A stretch of DNA of 64,000 bases from Brevundimonas vesicularis. GTDB lineage: Bacteria; Pseudomonadota; Alphaproteobacteria; Caulobacterales; Caulobacteraceae. Shown one piece after another: positions 28,218-37,743 of the stretch (positions are counted from its first letter, which is position 1; each line of letters starts with the position of its first letter). The DNA lies in contig NZ_CP114278.1 in NCBI RefSeq assembly GCF_027105095.1, forward strand, positions 2,170,001 to 2,234,000, read 5' to 3'. Under the pieces are notes generated by a model. That model did no database searches and was not told the origin of the DNA. It saw only the letters and a list, made by a program, of their open reading frames with translations. A program made the position numbers and the translations under genes.

Positions 28218-28574
28218 TTAGAAGTTCAGGCCGGCTTCACGCGCGGCTTCCGCCAGCGCCTTCACCCGTCCATGATAGATGTACTCGCCACGGTCGAAGA
28301 CGACGTCCTTGACGCCCTTCTCGATGGCGCGTTCGGCGATCAGCTTGCCGATCGCGGCGGCCGCAGCCGTGTCCGAACCGCGCTTGCCCTTGCCGCCTTC
28401 CAGCGACGAGGCAGCCACGACGGTCACGCCCTGGGCGTCGTCGATGATCTGGGCCGAGATGTTCTTGTCCGAACGGTAGACCGACAGACGCAGACGACCG
28501 TTGGCGACAGCCTTCAGGCGGCGACGCGTGCGCTCCGAGCGACGCTTGGCTTGTTGTCGAAGAGAAAGAGCCAT
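28218..28574 (-). CDS. rplR: 50S ribosomal protein L18
   Basis: A 118-residue protein that binds 5S rRNA together with L5 and L25. The N-terminal arginine-rich part ([32 protein letters not shown]) and C-terminal [26 protein letters not shown] are diagnostic. Follows rplF by three bases. Confidence 0.97.
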   Translation of the reverse strand: MALSLRQQAKRRSERTRRRLKAVANGRLRLSVYRSDKNISAQIIDDAQGVTVVAASSLEGGKGKRGSDTAAAAAIGKLIAERAIEKGVKDVVFDRGEYIYHGRVKALAEAAREAGLNF

Positions 28575-28577
28575 GAC

Positions 28578-29111
28578 TTACTTCTTCTTGCCTTCCTTGC
28601 GACGGACGGTCTCGCCCGCGTAACGGACGCCCTTGCCCTTGTAGGGCTCCGGCGGACGCAGCTTGCGGATGACCGAGGCGATCTGACCGACGGCTTGCTT
28701 GTCAGCGCCCGAGATCTTGATCTCGGTCTGCTTCGGCACAGCGAAGCTGACGCCGGCCGGCGGAGCGATATCGACTTCGTGCGAGAAGCCGAGTTGCAGC
28801 GAAAGGGCGTCGCCCTTCATCGCGGCGCGGTAACCCACACCGACCAGCTCCAGCGACTTTTCGAAGCCCGTGGTGACGCCGACGACCATGTTGTCGACCA
28901 GGGTGCGCGACAGACCCCACATCGCGCGAGCGCGAGGCGTGTCCGAACGCGGCGTCAGCGACAGTTCGTCGCCTTCCTGCTTGACTTCGATCTCGTCGGC
29001 GACGGTCCAGGCGCTCTCGCCCTTGGGTCCCTTGACGGTGACGTTCTGGCCGTCGAGCGTGACAGTCACGCCCTTCGGCACGGCGATGGTTTTCTTGCCA
29101 ATACGGGACAT
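28578..29111 (-). CDS. rplF: 50S ribosomal protein L6
   Basis: A 177-residue two-domain protein near the GTPase-associated centre. The start [17 protein letters not shown] and the C-terminal signature [24 protein letters not shown] are typical. It begins one base after the rpsH stop, so translation is probably coupled. Confidence 0.98.
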   Translation of the reverse strand: MSRIGKKTIAVPKGVTVTLDGQNVTVKGPKGESAWTVADEIEVKQEGDELSLTPRSDTPRARAMWGLSRTLVDNMVVGVTTGFEKSLELVGVGYRAAMKGDALSLQLGFSHEVDIAPPAGVSFAVPKQTEIKISGADKQAVGQIASVIRKLRPPEPYKGKGVRYAGETVRRKEGKKK

Positions 29112-29112
29112 A

Positions 29113-29511
29113 TCAGTAGACCCTGCAGAGGACTTCGCCGCCGACGTTAGCGTCGCGGGCGGAAGCGTCGGACATGACGCCCTTCGAAGTCGAGAGGATC
29201 GAGATGCCGAGGCCGTTCTTGACGGGCTTCAGATCGCCGATCGCCGAATAGACGCGGCGGCCCGGCTTGGACACGCGCGCGATCTCGGCGATGACGGGCT
29301 GACCGTCGAAGTACTTCAGCTCGATCTCGAACTGCGGAAACTCACCCGGGTTCTGAACCAGGTTGTAGCCGCGGATGTAGCCTTCGTCCTGCAGCACGTC
29401 GAGAACGCGCTGGCGCAGACGGGAAGCCGGGGTCAGCACCTTGGAACGCTTGCGGGTCGCCGCGTTCTTGATGCGAGCGATCATGTCGCTCAGGGGATCG
29501 TTGATCATCAT
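29113..29511 (-). CDS. rpsH: 30S ribosomal protein S8
   Basis: A 132-residue primary 16S rRNA-binding protein. [15 protein letters not shown] at the start and [26 protein letters not shown] at the end are diagnostic. In E. coli S8 represses its own spc operon at the rplE region. Whether such a site exists here is not visible by eye. A second in-frame ATG follows the first; GGGGAG upstream favours the first. Confidence 0.97.
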   Translation of the reverse strand: MMINDPLSDMIARIKNAATRKRSKVLTPASRLRQRVLDVLQDEGYIRGYNLVQNPGEFPQFEIELKYFDGQPVIAEIARVSKPGRRVYSAIGDLKPVKNGLGISILSTSKGVMSDASARDANVGGEVLCRVY

Positions 29512-29526
29512 GTCTGTTCGCTCCCC

Positions 29527-29832
29527 TTACCAGCTGGACTTCGTCAGGCCGGGAATCTGGCCCAGGTTGCCCAGTTCACGCAGCGCAATCCGGCTCATCT
29601 TGAGCTTGCGGTAGAACGCCCGCGGACGACCCGTCACTTCGCAGCGGTTGCGAATGCGGCTCGGCGCGGAGTTGCGCGGCAGTTCGGCCAGCTTCAGGCG
29701 CGCGTCGAAGCGCTCCTCCAGCGGCAGGTTTTCGTCGTTGGCGGTCGCCTTGAGGGCGGCCCGCTTCGCGGCATACTTCGCAACCAGGGCCTTAACGGCT
29801 TCATTGCGGTTTACGGCGCTTTTCTTAGCCAT
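29527..29832 (-). CDS. rpsN: 30S ribosomal protein S14 (zinc-free form)
   Basis: A 101-residue long-form S14, lacking the C-x2-C...C-x2-C zinc set of the short form. Signature residues are [51 protein letters not shown]. The zinc-independent form is usual in alphaproteobacteria. It lies between rplE and rpsH as in other spc operons. Confidence 0.97.
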   Translation of the reverse strand: MAKKSAVNRNEAVKALVAKYAAKRAALKATANDENLPLEERFDARLKLAELPRNSAPSRIRNRCEVTGRPRAFYRKLKMSRIALRELGNLGQIPGLTKSSW

Positions 29833-29851
29833 TGTGCTCTTCCCTTCCCGC

Positions 29852-30412
29852 TCAGTTCTTCACGAACGGGAACTTGAACTCGGTGAGGAGAGCCTTGGCT
29901 TCCTCATCGGTCTTGGCCGTGGTGCAGACGACAATGTCCATGCCCCACATCTGATCGATCTGGTCGTAGTTGATCTCCGGGAACACGATGTGCTCCTTCA
30001 GACCCGTGGCGTAGTTGCCGCGACCATCGAAGGACGTGCCCTTCAGACCACGGAAATCCTTCACGCGCGGCAGCGCGATCGTGATGAACCGGTCCAGGAA
30101 CTCGTACATCTGGTCGCCACGCAGGGTGACCTTGCCGCCGATGACCATGCCTTCGCGCAGCTTGAAGCCGGCGATGGAGTTACGGGCCTTGGTGGCGACG
30201 GCCTTCTGACCGGCGATGGCGGTCAGATCCTTGAGGGCGGTGTTCGCCTTCTTGGAGTCTGCGACGGCTTCGCCGATGCCCATGTTCAGGACGATCTTGT
30301 CCAGCTTGGGCACCTGCATCTCGTTCGTGTAGCCGAACTTTTCCTTCATCACCTGGCGGATGCGAGCGTGATACTCGTCCTTGAGGCGCGGGGTGTACTT
30401 TTCGGTAGCCAT
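29852..30412 (-). CDS. rplE: 50S ribosomal protein L5
   Basis: A 186-residue 5S rRNA-binding protein of the central protuberance. Signatures: [41 protein letters not shown] and the C-terminal [19 protein letters not shown]. Its ATG overlaps the rplX stop by one base (TGATG), indicating coupling. Confidence 0.98.
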   Translation of the reverse strand: MATEKYTPRLKDEYHARIRQVMKEKFGYTNEMQVPKLDKIVLNMGIGEAVADSKKANTALKDLTAIAGQKAVATKARNSIAGFKLREGMVIGGKVTLRGDQMYEFLDRFITIALPRVKDFRGLKGTSFDGRGNYATGLKEHIVFPEINYDQIDQMWGMDIVVCTTAKTDEEAKALLTEFKFPFVKN

Positions 30413-30720
30413 CAGATGACGTCTCCCGTCGTCTTGGCGATGCGGACCTTCTTGTCCCCATCGATCTTGAAGCCGACGCGGGTCGCCTTGCCGTTGGCGT
30501 CGGCGATCGCGACGTTCGACAGGTGAAGCGAGGCTTCCTTGTTCTTGATGCCGCCCTGCGGGTCAGCCTGGCTCGGGCGCGTGTGGCGCTGAACCATGTT
30601 GACGCCTTCGACGAGGACGCGGTTTTCGGTGGGCAGGACCTTCAGCACGTTGCCCGTGCGGCCCTTGTCCTTGCCGGTGAGGACGACGACGCGGTCGCCC
30701 TTCTTGATCTTGGCGGCCAT
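30412..30720 (-). CDS. rplX: 50S ribosomal protein L24
   Basis: A 102-residue assembly-initiator protein of the large subunit. The KOW motif ([27 protein letters not shown]) is at residues 3-30. Follows rplN after one base and overlaps rplE by one. Confidence 0.97.
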   Translation of the reverse strand: MAAKIKKGDRVVVLTGKDKGRTGNVLKVLPTENRVLVEGVNMVQRHTRPSQADPQGGIKNKEASLHLSNVAIADANGKATRVGFKIDGDKKVRIAKTTGDVI

Positions 30721-30721
30721 G

Positions 30722-31090
30722 TTACAGGACCTCCGGAGCCAGCGAGATGATCTTCATGTGGTTCTTGGCGCGCAGTTCGCGAGGAACCGGGCCGAAGATC
30801 CGCGTGCCGACAGGCTCGTTCTGCTTGTTGACGATGACGGCGGCCGACTTGTCAAAGCGGATGACCGAGCCGTCCTTGCGTTGGATGTCCTTGGCGGTGC
30901 GCACGACGATGGCGCGAACGACGTCGCCCTTCTTCACACGGCCGCGCGGGATGGCTTCCTTCACGGAGGCGACGATTGTGTCGCCGATCGAGGCGTAGCG
31001 GCGCTTGGAGCCGCCCAACACCTTGATGCACATGACCCGGCGGGCGCCCGAATTATCGGCCACTTCCAGGTTAGTTTGCATCTGGATCAT
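30722..31090 (-). CDS. rplN: 50S ribosomal protein L14
   Basis: A 122-residue beta-barrel protein at the subunit interface, near bridges B5 and B8. [33 protein letters not shown] and the C-terminal [25 protein letters not shown] are diagnostic. First gene of the classical spc block, 18 bases after rpsQ. The gap is too short for an obvious separate promoter. Confidence 0.98.
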   Translation of the reverse strand: MIQMQTNLEVADNSGARRVMCIKVLGGSKRRYASIGDTIVASVKEAIPRGRVKKGDVVRAIVVRTAKDIQRKDGSVIRFDKSAAVIVNKQNEPVGTRIFGPVPRELRAKNHMKIISLAPEVL

Positions 31091-31108
31091 AAGATCAGAT
31101 CCTTCTGA

Positions 31109-31351
31109 TTACGAGGCGGAGGCGTTGGAAAGGACTTCCCAGCGCTTCAGTTTGGACTTGGGGGCGCACTCGACGATGCGAGCGATGTCGCCGACCTTGA
31201 GCGCGTTGGCTTCGTCGTGCGCGTGGTACTTCTTGGACGACCGGACGGTCTTCTTCAGAAGCGGGTGAAGCAGGGTGCGCTCCACCTTCACAACGACAGT
31301 CTTCTCGCCCTTGTCGGACACGACCACGCCTTCAAGAATTCGCTTGGGCAT
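31109..31351 (-). CDS. rpsQ: 30S ribosomal protein S17
   Basis: An 80-residue OB-fold protein that binds helix 11 of 16S rRNA. Starts [25 protein letters not shown] and includes [21 protein letters not shown]. The ATG at 31351 was chosen because AAGGAA precedes it and homologues start here. The open frame upstream overlaps rpmC and has no likeness. Confidence 0.97.
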   Translation of the reverse strand: MPKRILEGVVVSDKGEKTVVVKVERTLLHPLLKKTVRSSKKYHAHDEANALKVGDIARIVECAPKSKLKRWEVLSNASAS

Positions 31352-31361
31352 ATTCGTTTCC

Positions 31362-31559
31362 TTACGAGGCCGCACGCTTCTCGCGCAGAAGCGTCGAGAT
31401 GCGAGCGATGTCTTTGCGGACTTCACCAACGCGGTGAGTCTTTTCCATTTGGCCGGTGGCTGCCTGGAAGCGCAGGTTGAACTGTTCCTTCTTGAGCTTC
31501 AGCAGCTCGTCGGACAGTTGGTCGGTCGTTTGCGACCGCAGATCGGCGATCTTGGTCAT
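31362..31559 (-). CDS. rpmC: 50S ribosomal protein L29
   Basis: A 65-residue two-helix protein at the tunnel exit, part of the docking site for trigger factor and SRP. Signatures: [48 protein letters not shown]. Overlaps the rplP stop by one base. Confidence 0.97.
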   Translation of the reverse strand: MTKIADLRSQTTDQLSDELLKLKKEQFNLRFQAATGQMEKTHRVGEVRKDIARISTLLREKRAAS

Positions 31560-31999
31560 TAGGCGGCAGCCTCCACATGCGCGACGCCGGCGTCGATACG
31601 GGTCACGACCTTGGTGCGGACCGGCAGCTTGGCGGCGCCGAGACGGAGTGCTTCGCGGGCGACATCGTCCGGCACGCCGTCGATTTCAAACAGGATACGG
31701 CCCGGGTGGCAACGCGCGGCCCAGTGGTCCACGGCGCCCTTGCCCTTACCCATCCGGACTTCAGCCGGCTTGCCCGTGACGGGCAGGTCGGGGAAGACGC
31801 GGATCCAGACGCGGCCCTGACGCTTCATCTGGCGAGTGATCGCGCGGCGAGCCGCTTCGATCTGACGCGCGGTGATGCGTTCCGGCTCCAGCGTCTTCAG
31901 GCCATACGACCCGAAGTTCAGCGAGAAACCGCCCTTGGCCGAGCCATGGATCCGGCCCTTGAAGGCCTTGCGGTATTTGGTCTTCTTCGGTTGCAACAT
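31559..31999 (-). CDS. rplP: 50S ribosomal protein L16
   Basis: A 146-residue protein that positions A-site tRNA on the large subunit. [46 protein letters not shown] and the M-G-K-G-K-G motif are diagnostic. It follows rpsC after three bases. Confidence 0.98.
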   Translation of the reverse strand: MLQPKKTKYRKAFKGRIHGSAKGGFSLNFGSYGLKTLEPERITARQIEAARRAITRQMKRQGRVWIRVFPDLPVTGKPAEVRMGKGKGAVDHWAARCHPGRILFEIDGVPDDVAREALRLGAAKLPVRTKVVTRIDAGVAHVEAAA

Positions 32000-32002
32000 G
32001 AC

Positions 32003-32758
32003 TTAGTTCTCACGTCCCCGGTCGCGACGCGGACCGCGGTCGCCACGGGGGCCGCCGCGTTCGCGGCCTTCGTTCGAGGACGGACCCGAAGCTTCCTGGG
32101 CCCAACGCTTGTCCTGCGCCATGGGATCGTGCTCCAGCACTTCACCCTTAAAGACCCAGACCTTCACGCCGATGATGCCGTAGGTCGTCTTGGCTTCGTA
32201 GAAACCATAGTCGATGTCGGCGCGCAGCGTGTGAAGCGGCACGCGACCTTCGCGGTACCATTCCATACGTGCGATTTCGGCGCCGCCCAGACGACCCGAG
32301 ACATTCATACGAATGCCCTTGGCGCCCAGACGCATGGCCGACTGCATCGAACGCTTCATGGCGCGACGGAAGGCCACGCGGCGCTCCAGCTGCTGCGCGA
32401 TGTTCTCGGCGATCAGCTGCGCATCGGTTTCCGGCTTGCGGACTTCGATGATGTTCAGGTGAACTTCACCCTCAGTGCGCGCCGAGATGTCCTTGCGGAG
32501 CTTCTCGATGTCAGCGCCCTTCTTGCCGATCACGACGCCCGGACGGGCGGCGTAGATGGTGATGCGGCACTTCTTGTGCGGGCGCTCGATGATGATGCGC
32601 GACACGCCGGCGGCGGCCAGACGTTCCCGCAGCCACTCGCGCAGCTTCAGGTCCTGGTGCAGCAGGCGGGAATAGTCGGCGCCGGCGGCGAACCAGCGGC
32701 TGTCCCACGTGCGGTTCACGCCGAGGCGCAGACCGACCGGATTGATTTTCTGTCCCAT
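32003..32758 (-). CDS. rpsC: 30S ribosomal protein S3
   Basis: A 251-residue protein of the mRNA entry channel with the KH motif ([20 protein letters not shown]) and the C-terminal domain ([21 protein letters not shown], here [33 protein letters not shown]). The last ~35 residues are an Arg/Gly/Glu-rich tail ([20 protein letters not shown]). The gene overlaps rplV by one base. Confidence 0.98.
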   Translation of the reverse strand: MGQKINPVGLRLGVNRTWDSRWFAAGADYSRLLHQDLKLREWLRERLAAAGVSRIIIERPHKKCRITIYAARPGVVIGKKGADIEKLRKDISARTEGEVHLNIIEVRKPETDAQLIAENIAQQLERRVAFRRAMKRSMQSAMRLGAKGIRMNVSGRLGGAEIARMEWYREGRVPLHTLRADIDYGFYEAKTTYGIIGVKVWVFKGEVLEHDPMAQDKRWAQEASGPSSNEGRERGGPRGDRGPRRDRGREN

Positions 32759-33138
32759 CAGGCGGCCTCGCCGGCTTCACGGACCACGATGGTGATCTCG
32801 CTGAACGGTTTCAGGATGCGCGACGAACGACCGCGAGCACGGCTCGCGAAACGCTTCATCACCAGGTTCTTGCCCACGAAGGCCTCGGCGACGACCAGAT
32901 TGTCGATGTCGAGGTTGTGGTTGTTCTCGGCGTTCGAGATCGCCGAATACAGCACCTTGCGGACGTCGCCAGCGATGCGCTTACGGCTGAATTCCAGCTC
33001 GTTCAGCGCCTTCTGGACCGGCATGCCGCGGATCGAAGCGGCGACCAGGTTCAGCTTTTGCGGGCTGATGCGCACGTTGACCAGCTTGGCGCGGGCCTCG
33101 GTCGGGGCGACCCGACGCTCGTTTTTTGTCTGGGCCAT
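32758..33138 (-). CDS. rplV: 50S ribosomal protein L22
   Basis: A 126-residue protein whose beta hairpin lines the peptide exit tunnel. Signatures: [53 protein letters not shown] and [20 protein letters not shown]. Coupled to rpsC by a one-base overlap. Confidence 0.98.
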   Translation of the reverse strand: MAQTKNERRVAPTEARAKLVNVRISPQKLNLVAASIRGMPVQKALNELEFSRKRIAGDVRKVLYSAISNAENNHNLDIDNLVVAEAFVGKNLVMKRFASRARGRSSRILKPFSEITIVVREAGEAA

Positions 33139-33141
33139 CGG

Positions 33142-33420
33142 TTACTTCCTTTTGGCCTTCTTGTCCGCCGCGTGACCCGGGAAGTTCCGGGTCGGGGCGA
33201 ACTCGCCGAGCTTCATGCCGACCATCTCTTCCGAGACCGACACGGGCACGTGCTTCTGACCGTTATGGACGCCGAACGTCAGACCGACGAACTGCGGCAG
33301 GATGGTGGAGCGGCGCGACCAGGTCTTGATCACGTCCTTGCGGCCCGACGATTGAACGGCGTCGGCCTTCTTGAGCAGATACCCGTCGACAAACGGGCCT
33401 TTCCAGGAGGAGCGGGCCAT
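33142..33420 (-). CDS. rpsS: 30S ribosomal protein S19
   Basis: A 92-residue head protein that contacts S13 and the A-site finger. [48 protein letters not shown] and [20 protein letters not shown] are diagnostic. Two bases after rplB. Confidence 0.98.
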   Translation of the reverse strand: MARSSWKGPFVDGYLLKKADAVQSSGRKDVIKTWSRRSTILPQFVGLTFGVHNGQKHVPVSVSEEMVGMKLGEFAPTRNFPGHAADKKAKRK

Positions 33421-33422
33421 TC

Positions 33423-34259
33423 TTAGCGAGCCTTCTTAACGTGGCGGGTACGGATGATGTACTTGTCCGTAGCCTTGTTCTTGCGGGTACGAGTGCCCTT
33501 GGTGTCCTTACCCCACGGCGTGACGGGGGTACGACCACCAGAGGTCCGGCCTTCACCACCACCATGCGGGTGGTCGATCGGGTTCATGGCGACGCCGCGA
33601 ACGTGCGGACGCCAGCCCATGTGACGCTTGCGACCGGCCTTGCCCAGGTTCTGGTTCATGTGGTCGGGGTTCGAAACCGCGCCCACCGTGGCGATGCAGC
33701 CGTCCAGAACCATACGCAGTTCGCCCGAGCCGAGACGGATCTGGGCGTAGCCCTGATCGCGACCGACCAGCTGGGCGTAGGCGCCGGCCGAACGGGCCAG
33801 CTGGGCGCCCTTGCCCGGCTTCATTTCGATGTTGTGGATGATCGTACCCACCGGCATCGAACGGAGCGGCATGGCGTTGCCCGGCTTCACGTCGGTCTTT
33901 TCGCCCGCGACGATCGTGTCGCCCGCCTTAAGGCGTTGCGGCGCGATGATGTAGGTCTTTTCGCCGTCCTCATAGGTCACGAGAGCGATGAAGGCCGTGC
34001 GGTTCGGATCGTATTCCAGACGCTCGACCGTGCCGACCATGTCCCACTTGCGACGCTTGAAGTCGATCTTGCGGTACAGGGTCTTGGCGCCGCCGCCACG
34101 GAAGCGGACCGCGATGCGACCGCCCTGCCCGCGTCCGCCCGACTTGGTCAGGCCTTCGGTAAGCGACTTTTCCGGACGGCCCTTGTGGAGTTCCGAACGG
34201 TCAACCAGCACGAGGGCGCGACGGCCCGGCGAGGTCGGATTGTAATGTTTCAAGGCCAT
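33423..34259 (-). CDS. rplB: 50S ribosomal protein L2
   Basis: A 278-residue core protein near the peptidyl-transferase centre, needed for subunit joining. [24 protein letters not shown], the RNA-binding block [22 protein letters not shown] and the C-terminal [23 protein letters not shown] (with the conserved His-rich loop) are diagnostic. Third-to-fourth position of the S10 operon as expected. Confidence 0.98.
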   Translation of the reverse strand: MALKHYNPTSPGRRALVLVDRSELHKGRPEKSLTEGLTKSGGRGQGGRIAVRFRGGGAKTLYRKIDFKRRKWDMVGTVERLEYDPNRTAFIALVTYEDGEKTYIIAPQRLKAGDTIVAGEKTDVKPGNAMPLRSMPVGTIIHNIEMKPGKGAQLARSAGAYAQLVGRDQGYAQIRLGSGELRMVLDGCIATVGAVSNPDHMNQNLGKAGRKRHMGWRPHVRGVAMNPIDHPHGGGEGRTSGGRTPVTPWGKDTKGTRTRKNKATDKYIIRTRHVKKAR

Positions 34260-34263
34260 CTGA

Positions 34264-34566
34264 TCAGAGCCCCGTGGTGACGTCGATCGACTGGCCGTCA
34301 GCCAGCGTCACGATCGCTTTTTTGATGTCGACCCGGCGGCCCAGGATACCCCGGAAGCGCTTGGTCTTGCCCTTTTGAACCAGAGTGTTGACCTTCAGGA
34401 CGTTGACTTTGAACAGGCTTTCGACCGCAGCGGCGATCTCGTCCTTGGTCGCCGTGTCAGCGACGCGGAAGACGACCTTGTTCTGCTCGGACAGGATCGT
34501 GGCCTTTTCGGTGATCACCGGGGCCAGGATGGTGTCGTAGTGCTTGGCGGTAGGTTGAGCGGCCAT
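34264..34566 (-). CDS. rplW: 50S ribosomal protein L23
   Basis: A 100-residue tunnel-exit protein, docking site for trigger factor, SRP and SecY. Signatures: [41 protein letters not shown] and [24 protein letters not shown]. It overlaps rplD by one base. Confidence 0.98.
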   Translation of the reverse strand: MAAQPTAKHYDTILAPVITEKATILSEQNKVVFRVADTATKDEIAAAVESLFKVNVLKVNTLVQKGKTKRFRGILGRRVDIKKAIVTLADGQSIDVTTGL

Positions 34567-35204
34567 TACGCGGCTTCCTTATCGCTGAAGCGGGCTTCGA
34601 TGGCCTCGATGGCGGCCTTCGTCAGCACCAGCTTGTCAGCCCGCAGGATGTCATAGACGTTCAGGCCGGCGTTCGGCAGCACGTCGATGTGCGGGATGTT
34701 GCGTGCGGCCAGGCCGAAGTTCGTGTCGACTTCGGGACCCGCGATGATCAGAGCCTTGGTCCAGCCCAGCTTGCCAAGCGCTTCACGCAGCGAAGCGGTC
34801 TTGGCTTCCTTCACCGAGACGGTGTCGACCACGATCAGGTCGCCCGACTTGGCCTTGGAGGACAGGGCGTGACGCAGAGCCAGCGCGCGGATCTTCTTCG
34901 GCAGCGAGAAGCCATGATCGCGAACGATCGGGCCGAAGGCGCGCGAACCGCCGACGAACTGCGGTGCACGGCGCGAACCGTGACGAGCGCCGCCGGTGCC
35001 CTTTTGCTTGTACATCTTCTTACCCGTACGAGAGTTCTCGTTGCGGGTCTGAACCTTGTGCGTACCGGCGCGGCGCTTGGCCAGTTGCCAGTTGACGGTG
35101 CGGGCCAGGATGTCGCCGCGGATGTCGGAGATGCCGAAGACGGCGTCCGACAGTTCCACGTCGCCAGCAGCCTTGCCGTCGAGTTGGATGACAGAGAGTT
35201 TCAT
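34566..35204 (-). CDS. rplD: 50S ribosomal protein L4
   Basis: A 212-residue protein with a tunnel-lining loop ([33 protein letters not shown]) and a globular domain ending [21 protein letters not shown]. In E. coli L4 represses the S10 operon through its mRNA leader. The long leader before rpsJ here could serve the same purpose, which is untested. Overlaps rplC by one base. Confidence 0.98.
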   Translation of the reverse strand: MKLSVIQLDGKAAGDVELSDAVFGISDIRGDILARTVNWQLAKRRAGTHKVQTRNENSRTGKKMYKQKGTGGARHGSRRAPQFVGGSRAFGPIVRDHGFSLPKKIRALALRHALSSKAKSGDLIVVDTVSVKEAKTASLREALGKLGWTKALIIAGPEVDTNFGLAARNIPHIDVLPNAGLNVYDILRADKLVLTKAAIEAIEARFSDKEAA

Positions 35205-35953
35205 TACGCTTCACCGCCTTCGGTCGCTTCGACGGGGGCTTCTTCAGCCGGAGTCGAGGCGGGTTGAGCAGCAGACTTGCTCGACTTCAGCGCGCCGGGG
35301 AACGGAGCGTCGGCCGGGCGAGCCTTTTTGATGGCGTCGCGAACCTTGACGTAGCTGCCGTCGTGACCGGGGACAGCGCCCTTGATCAGGATCAGGCCAC
35401 GCTCGGCGTCCACGCGGACGACGGTCAGGTTCTGGGTGGTGACGGTTTCGGTGCCGTAGTGGCCGGCCATCTTCTTGCCGGGGAACGTGCGACCCGGGTC
35501 CTGACGGTTACCCGTCGAACCGTGCGAACGGTGCGAGACCGAAACGCCGTGGGTGGCGCGAAGGCCGCCGAAGTTCCAGCGCTTCATGGCGCCGGCGAAA
35601 CCCTTACCGATGGTCTCGCCCTGGATGTCGACCTTCTGGCCCACCAGGAAGTGTTCGGCCGACAGTTCGGCGCCCACGTCCAGCAGACCGTCCGCATCGA
35701 CGCGAAACTCGGTCACATAGGCTTTCGGTTCGACTTCCGCCTTGGCGAAGGTCTCGCGTTGAGCCTTGTTGGTGTTCTTAGCCTTCTTCGTGCCAGCACC
35801 CAGTTGGAGAGCGACGTAGCCGTCACGCTCCTGGGTACGTTGGCCGACGACTTGGCAGCCGTCGAGCTGCAGCACAGTGACCGGTACGTGCGCGCCGTCA
35901 TCGGCGAACACGCGGGTCATGCCCAGCTTCTTGGCGATCACGCCCGTGCGCAT
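35204..35953 (-). CDS. rplC: 50S ribosomal protein L3
   Basis: A 249-residue early-assembly protein. [16 protein letters not shown], the central loop [43 protein letters not shown] and [21 protein letters not shown] [12 protein letters not shown] are diagnostic. The 30-residue Ala/Glu-rich tail beyond the core is not in E. coli L3. Located 21 bases after rpsJ. Confidence 0.98.
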   Translation of the reverse strand: MRTGVIAKKLGMTRVFADDGAHVPVTVLQLDGCQVVGQRTQERDGYVALQLGAGTKKAKNTNKAQRETFAKAEVEPKAYVTEFRVDADGLLDVGAELSAEHFLVGQKVDIQGETIGKGFAGAMKRWNFGGLRATHGVSVSHRSHGSTGNRQDPGRTFPGKKMAGHYGTETVTTQNLTVVRVDAERGLILIKGAVPGHDGSYVKVRDAIKKARPADAPFPGALKSSKSAAQPASTPAEEAPVEATEGGEA

Positions 35954-35974
35954 CGGATCCCGCCTCTTTCTACT

Positions 35975-36280
35975 TTAAATCTTGATCTCGACGTCCACGC
36001 CGGCGGACAGGTCGAGCTTCATGAGCGCGTCCACGGTCTGCGGGGTGGGGTCGACGATGTCGAGCACGCGTTTGTGCGTGCGGATTTCAAACTGCTCACG
36101 CGACTTCTTATCGACGTGCGGAGAGCGGTTCACGGTGAACTTCTCGATCAGGGTCGGCAGCGGAATCGGACCGCGAACGGTCGCGCCGGTGCGCTTGGCG
36201 GTATTAACGATCTCGCGCGTCGAAAAATCGAGGACGCGGTGATCAAAGGCCTTGAGCCTGATGCGGATGCTTTGATCCAT
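35975..36280 (-). CDS. rpsJ: 30S ribosomal protein S10
   Basis: A 101-residue head protein that also acts as NusE in antitermination complexes. [43 protein letters not shown] is diagnostic. The ATG at 36280 was chosen over one six codons upstream because homologues begin here and GGAAGT lies upstream. First gene of the S10 operon. Unlike in many proteobacteria, it is not directly behind tuf. Confidence 0.98.
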   Translation of the reverse strand: MDQSIRIRLKAFDHRVLDFSTREIVNTAKRTGATVRGPIPLPTLIEKFTVNRSPHVDKKSREQFEIRTHKRVLDIVDPTPQTVDALMKLDLSAGVDVEIKI

Positions 36281-36515
36281 ATCGGTGCTTACTTCCAATG
36301 CGGTCGGAGGACCGCGTCCCTGTGAACCATTTCAAAGACCGAAGGCCTTCGGGCAAAAAGCCCTCAGGGAACGCAAATCCGCAAAAACGATCGGCCCACG
36401 CAGTTGCCCGCGAAGGCCGTTGATATCCCAAGAAGCTGCAAAGAACAGTGACTTAGGTCGTTCCTGCGAACCGCGTTTGCAGCGAACTGCACAGCCGGTC
36501 CAACAAGAGTGGTGG
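36281..36515 (-). promoter_or_regulatory. Long leader of the S10 operon
   Basis: About 230 bases between the predicted transcription start and rpsJ contain no gene. Visible structures on the minus strand include a perfect 14-bp palindrome CCGAAGGCCTTCGG (36339-36352) and a GCGGTC/GACCGC hairpin (36300-36315) just before the ribosome site. In E. coli a leader of similar length is the target of L4 repression. That role here is inference. Confidence 0.45.
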
Positions 36516-36544
36516 CTTATGCCTATCGATTCTGATTTCGTCAA
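36516..36544 (-). promoter_or_regulatory. Candidate S10 operon promoter
   Basis: On the minus strand TTGACG (36544-36539) and CATAAG (36521-36516) are spaced by 17 bases. The -35 box is perfect at five of six bases and the -10 box at four of six. The rest of the interval up to the porin-like gene (36545-36870) shows no gene. It should hold the promoter of that plus-strand gene, but none is clear. Confidence 0.55.
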
Positions 36545-36870
36545 GCGCGCAAACCCGGGCTGACACAGGATTTCGACGCGGTCTTCGCCGAGGGCTGCGC
36601 ACGGCGCGACGACACATACGGCGGCGACGTCGGCGGCGTTGTACGCCCTCTTTATAGTGCATGAGCGCGACTGCGGCGCGCGGTTAACGACTTGCCCCAC
36701 AGATCGCCAAGTCGTGACACATTCTAGCCGCAACGCGTGGCTGTTGCGCAACAACCTTGCCATCCCAGGCCAATCGAACGTCGGTTTATTGCTCCGCTTC
36801 GTCTTAGGCTGATAGCAGCGCCCCTCCCCGGACCCCCATCCGGGTGCAGACTGCTAAGGACAAAAGAAAA

Positions 36871-37626
36871 ATGAAGACGATCCTCCTCGCCACGGCCGCC
36901 GCCGCCGCCCTGTTCGCCGCCCCGGCCTTCGCCCAAGACGCCATCGGTTCGGTCGGCGTGACCTATTCCAACCCGTCGATCGAAGTCGCCGGCCACGACG
37001 TCGACGCCGACGTCTGGACCGTTGACGGCTCGGTCGCCTTGCCGGCCCAGGACTGGACCGTGACCCTGAACGGCGCGATCGACTACACCAAGGCCTTTGG
37101 CGAAGAAGACGTCACCGGCGCCGCCGCCGCTCACCTGACCAAGATGTGGTCCTCCGACGTCCGCGCCGGCGCCTTCGTCGCCGCCAACGGCATCGGCAGC
37201 GGCAACGAGCCGATCTGGACCGCGGGCGCTGAAGCCCAGAAGTATCTGTCGAACGCCACCCTGACCGGCCAAGTCGCCTACACGACCGCCGACAACGTGG
37301 ACGCCGACATCTGGACCGTTGGCGCCGACGCAGCCTTCTATGTCATGCCGAACCTGCGCCTGAACGCCGGCGTCGCCTACAACAACGCCGACTTCTCGGG
37401 CGGCGACACCGACGCCTGGACCTACGGCGTGGGCGCCGAATACGAGTTCGAGAACACCCCGTTCTCGCTGGGCGCCGCCTACACCCGCGCCGACATCGAT
37501 TCGCTGGACGTCGACACCTGGTCGGTCGGCCTGCGCTACTCGTTCGGCGGCGGTCTGCAAGCGCGTGACCGCGCCGGCGCCAACCTGGGCGTCTCGGCCA
37601 TCTCCAGCGTCCTGAACGTCTTCTAA
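36871..37626 (+). CDS. Outer-membrane beta-barrel (porin-like) protein
   Basis: A 251-residue exported protein with a signal peptide (1-21, ending AFA-Q). The rest alternates hydrophobic and polar residues with repeated aromatic strand ends (VDADVWTVDGSVAL, VDADIWTVGADAAFY, DTDAWTYGVGAEYEF, DVDTWSVGLRYSF), and finishes LRYSFGGG plus a short tail. These near-repeats suggest a small barrel of the porin-4/OmpA-like kind with at least eight strands. Acidic residues dominate the loops. AAGGA lies 12 bases before the ATG at 36871. Followed by a strong terminator. What it transports is unknown. Confidence 0.85.
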   Translation: MKTILLATAAAAALFAAPAFAQDAIGSVGVTYSNPSIEVAGHDVDADVWTVDGSVALPAQDWTVTLNGAIDYTKAFGEEDVTGAAAAHLTKMWSSDVRAGAFVAANGIGSGNEPIWTAGAEAQKYLSNATLTGQVAYTTADNVDADIWTVGADAAFYVMPNLRLNAGVAYNNADFSGGDTDAWTYGVGAEYEFENTPFSLGAAYTRADIDSLDVDTWSVGLRYSFGGGLQARDRAGANLGVSAISSVLNVF

Positions 37627-37652
37627 GCGTCTCGGACCTGAGCCATGCGAAG

Positions 37653-37684
37653 AGCCCCGGCGGAGCAATCCGCCGGGGCTTTTT
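37653..37684 (+). terminator. Terminator of the barrel-protein gene
   Basis: A perfect 12-bp stem (37653-37664 with 37669-37680), GCAA loop, and five T at 37680-37684 on the plus strand, 26 bases after the stop codon. Confidence 0.92.
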
Positions 37685-37694
37685 GTTGGGCCGG

Positions 37695-37730
37695 AAAAGA
37701 CCCCCGGGGTTCCACGACCGGGGGCCTTTT
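37695..37730 (-). terminator. Terminator of the GIN-domain gene (bidirectional form)
   Basis: A seven-base GC stem (37701-37707 with 37718-37724), extended after one mismatch, is flanked by AAAA on the left and TTTT on the right, so it can work in both directions. It ends the minus-strand gene whose stop is at 37744 and backs up the plus-strand terminator next to it. Confidence 0.8.
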
Positions 37731-37743
37731 CGTCGCTCGGGTC

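Noticed and set aside
36332..36763. 143-codon minus-strand frame upstream of rpsJ
   Set aside because: It overlaps the promoter and leader of the S10 operon, has weak codon bias and no ribosome site.
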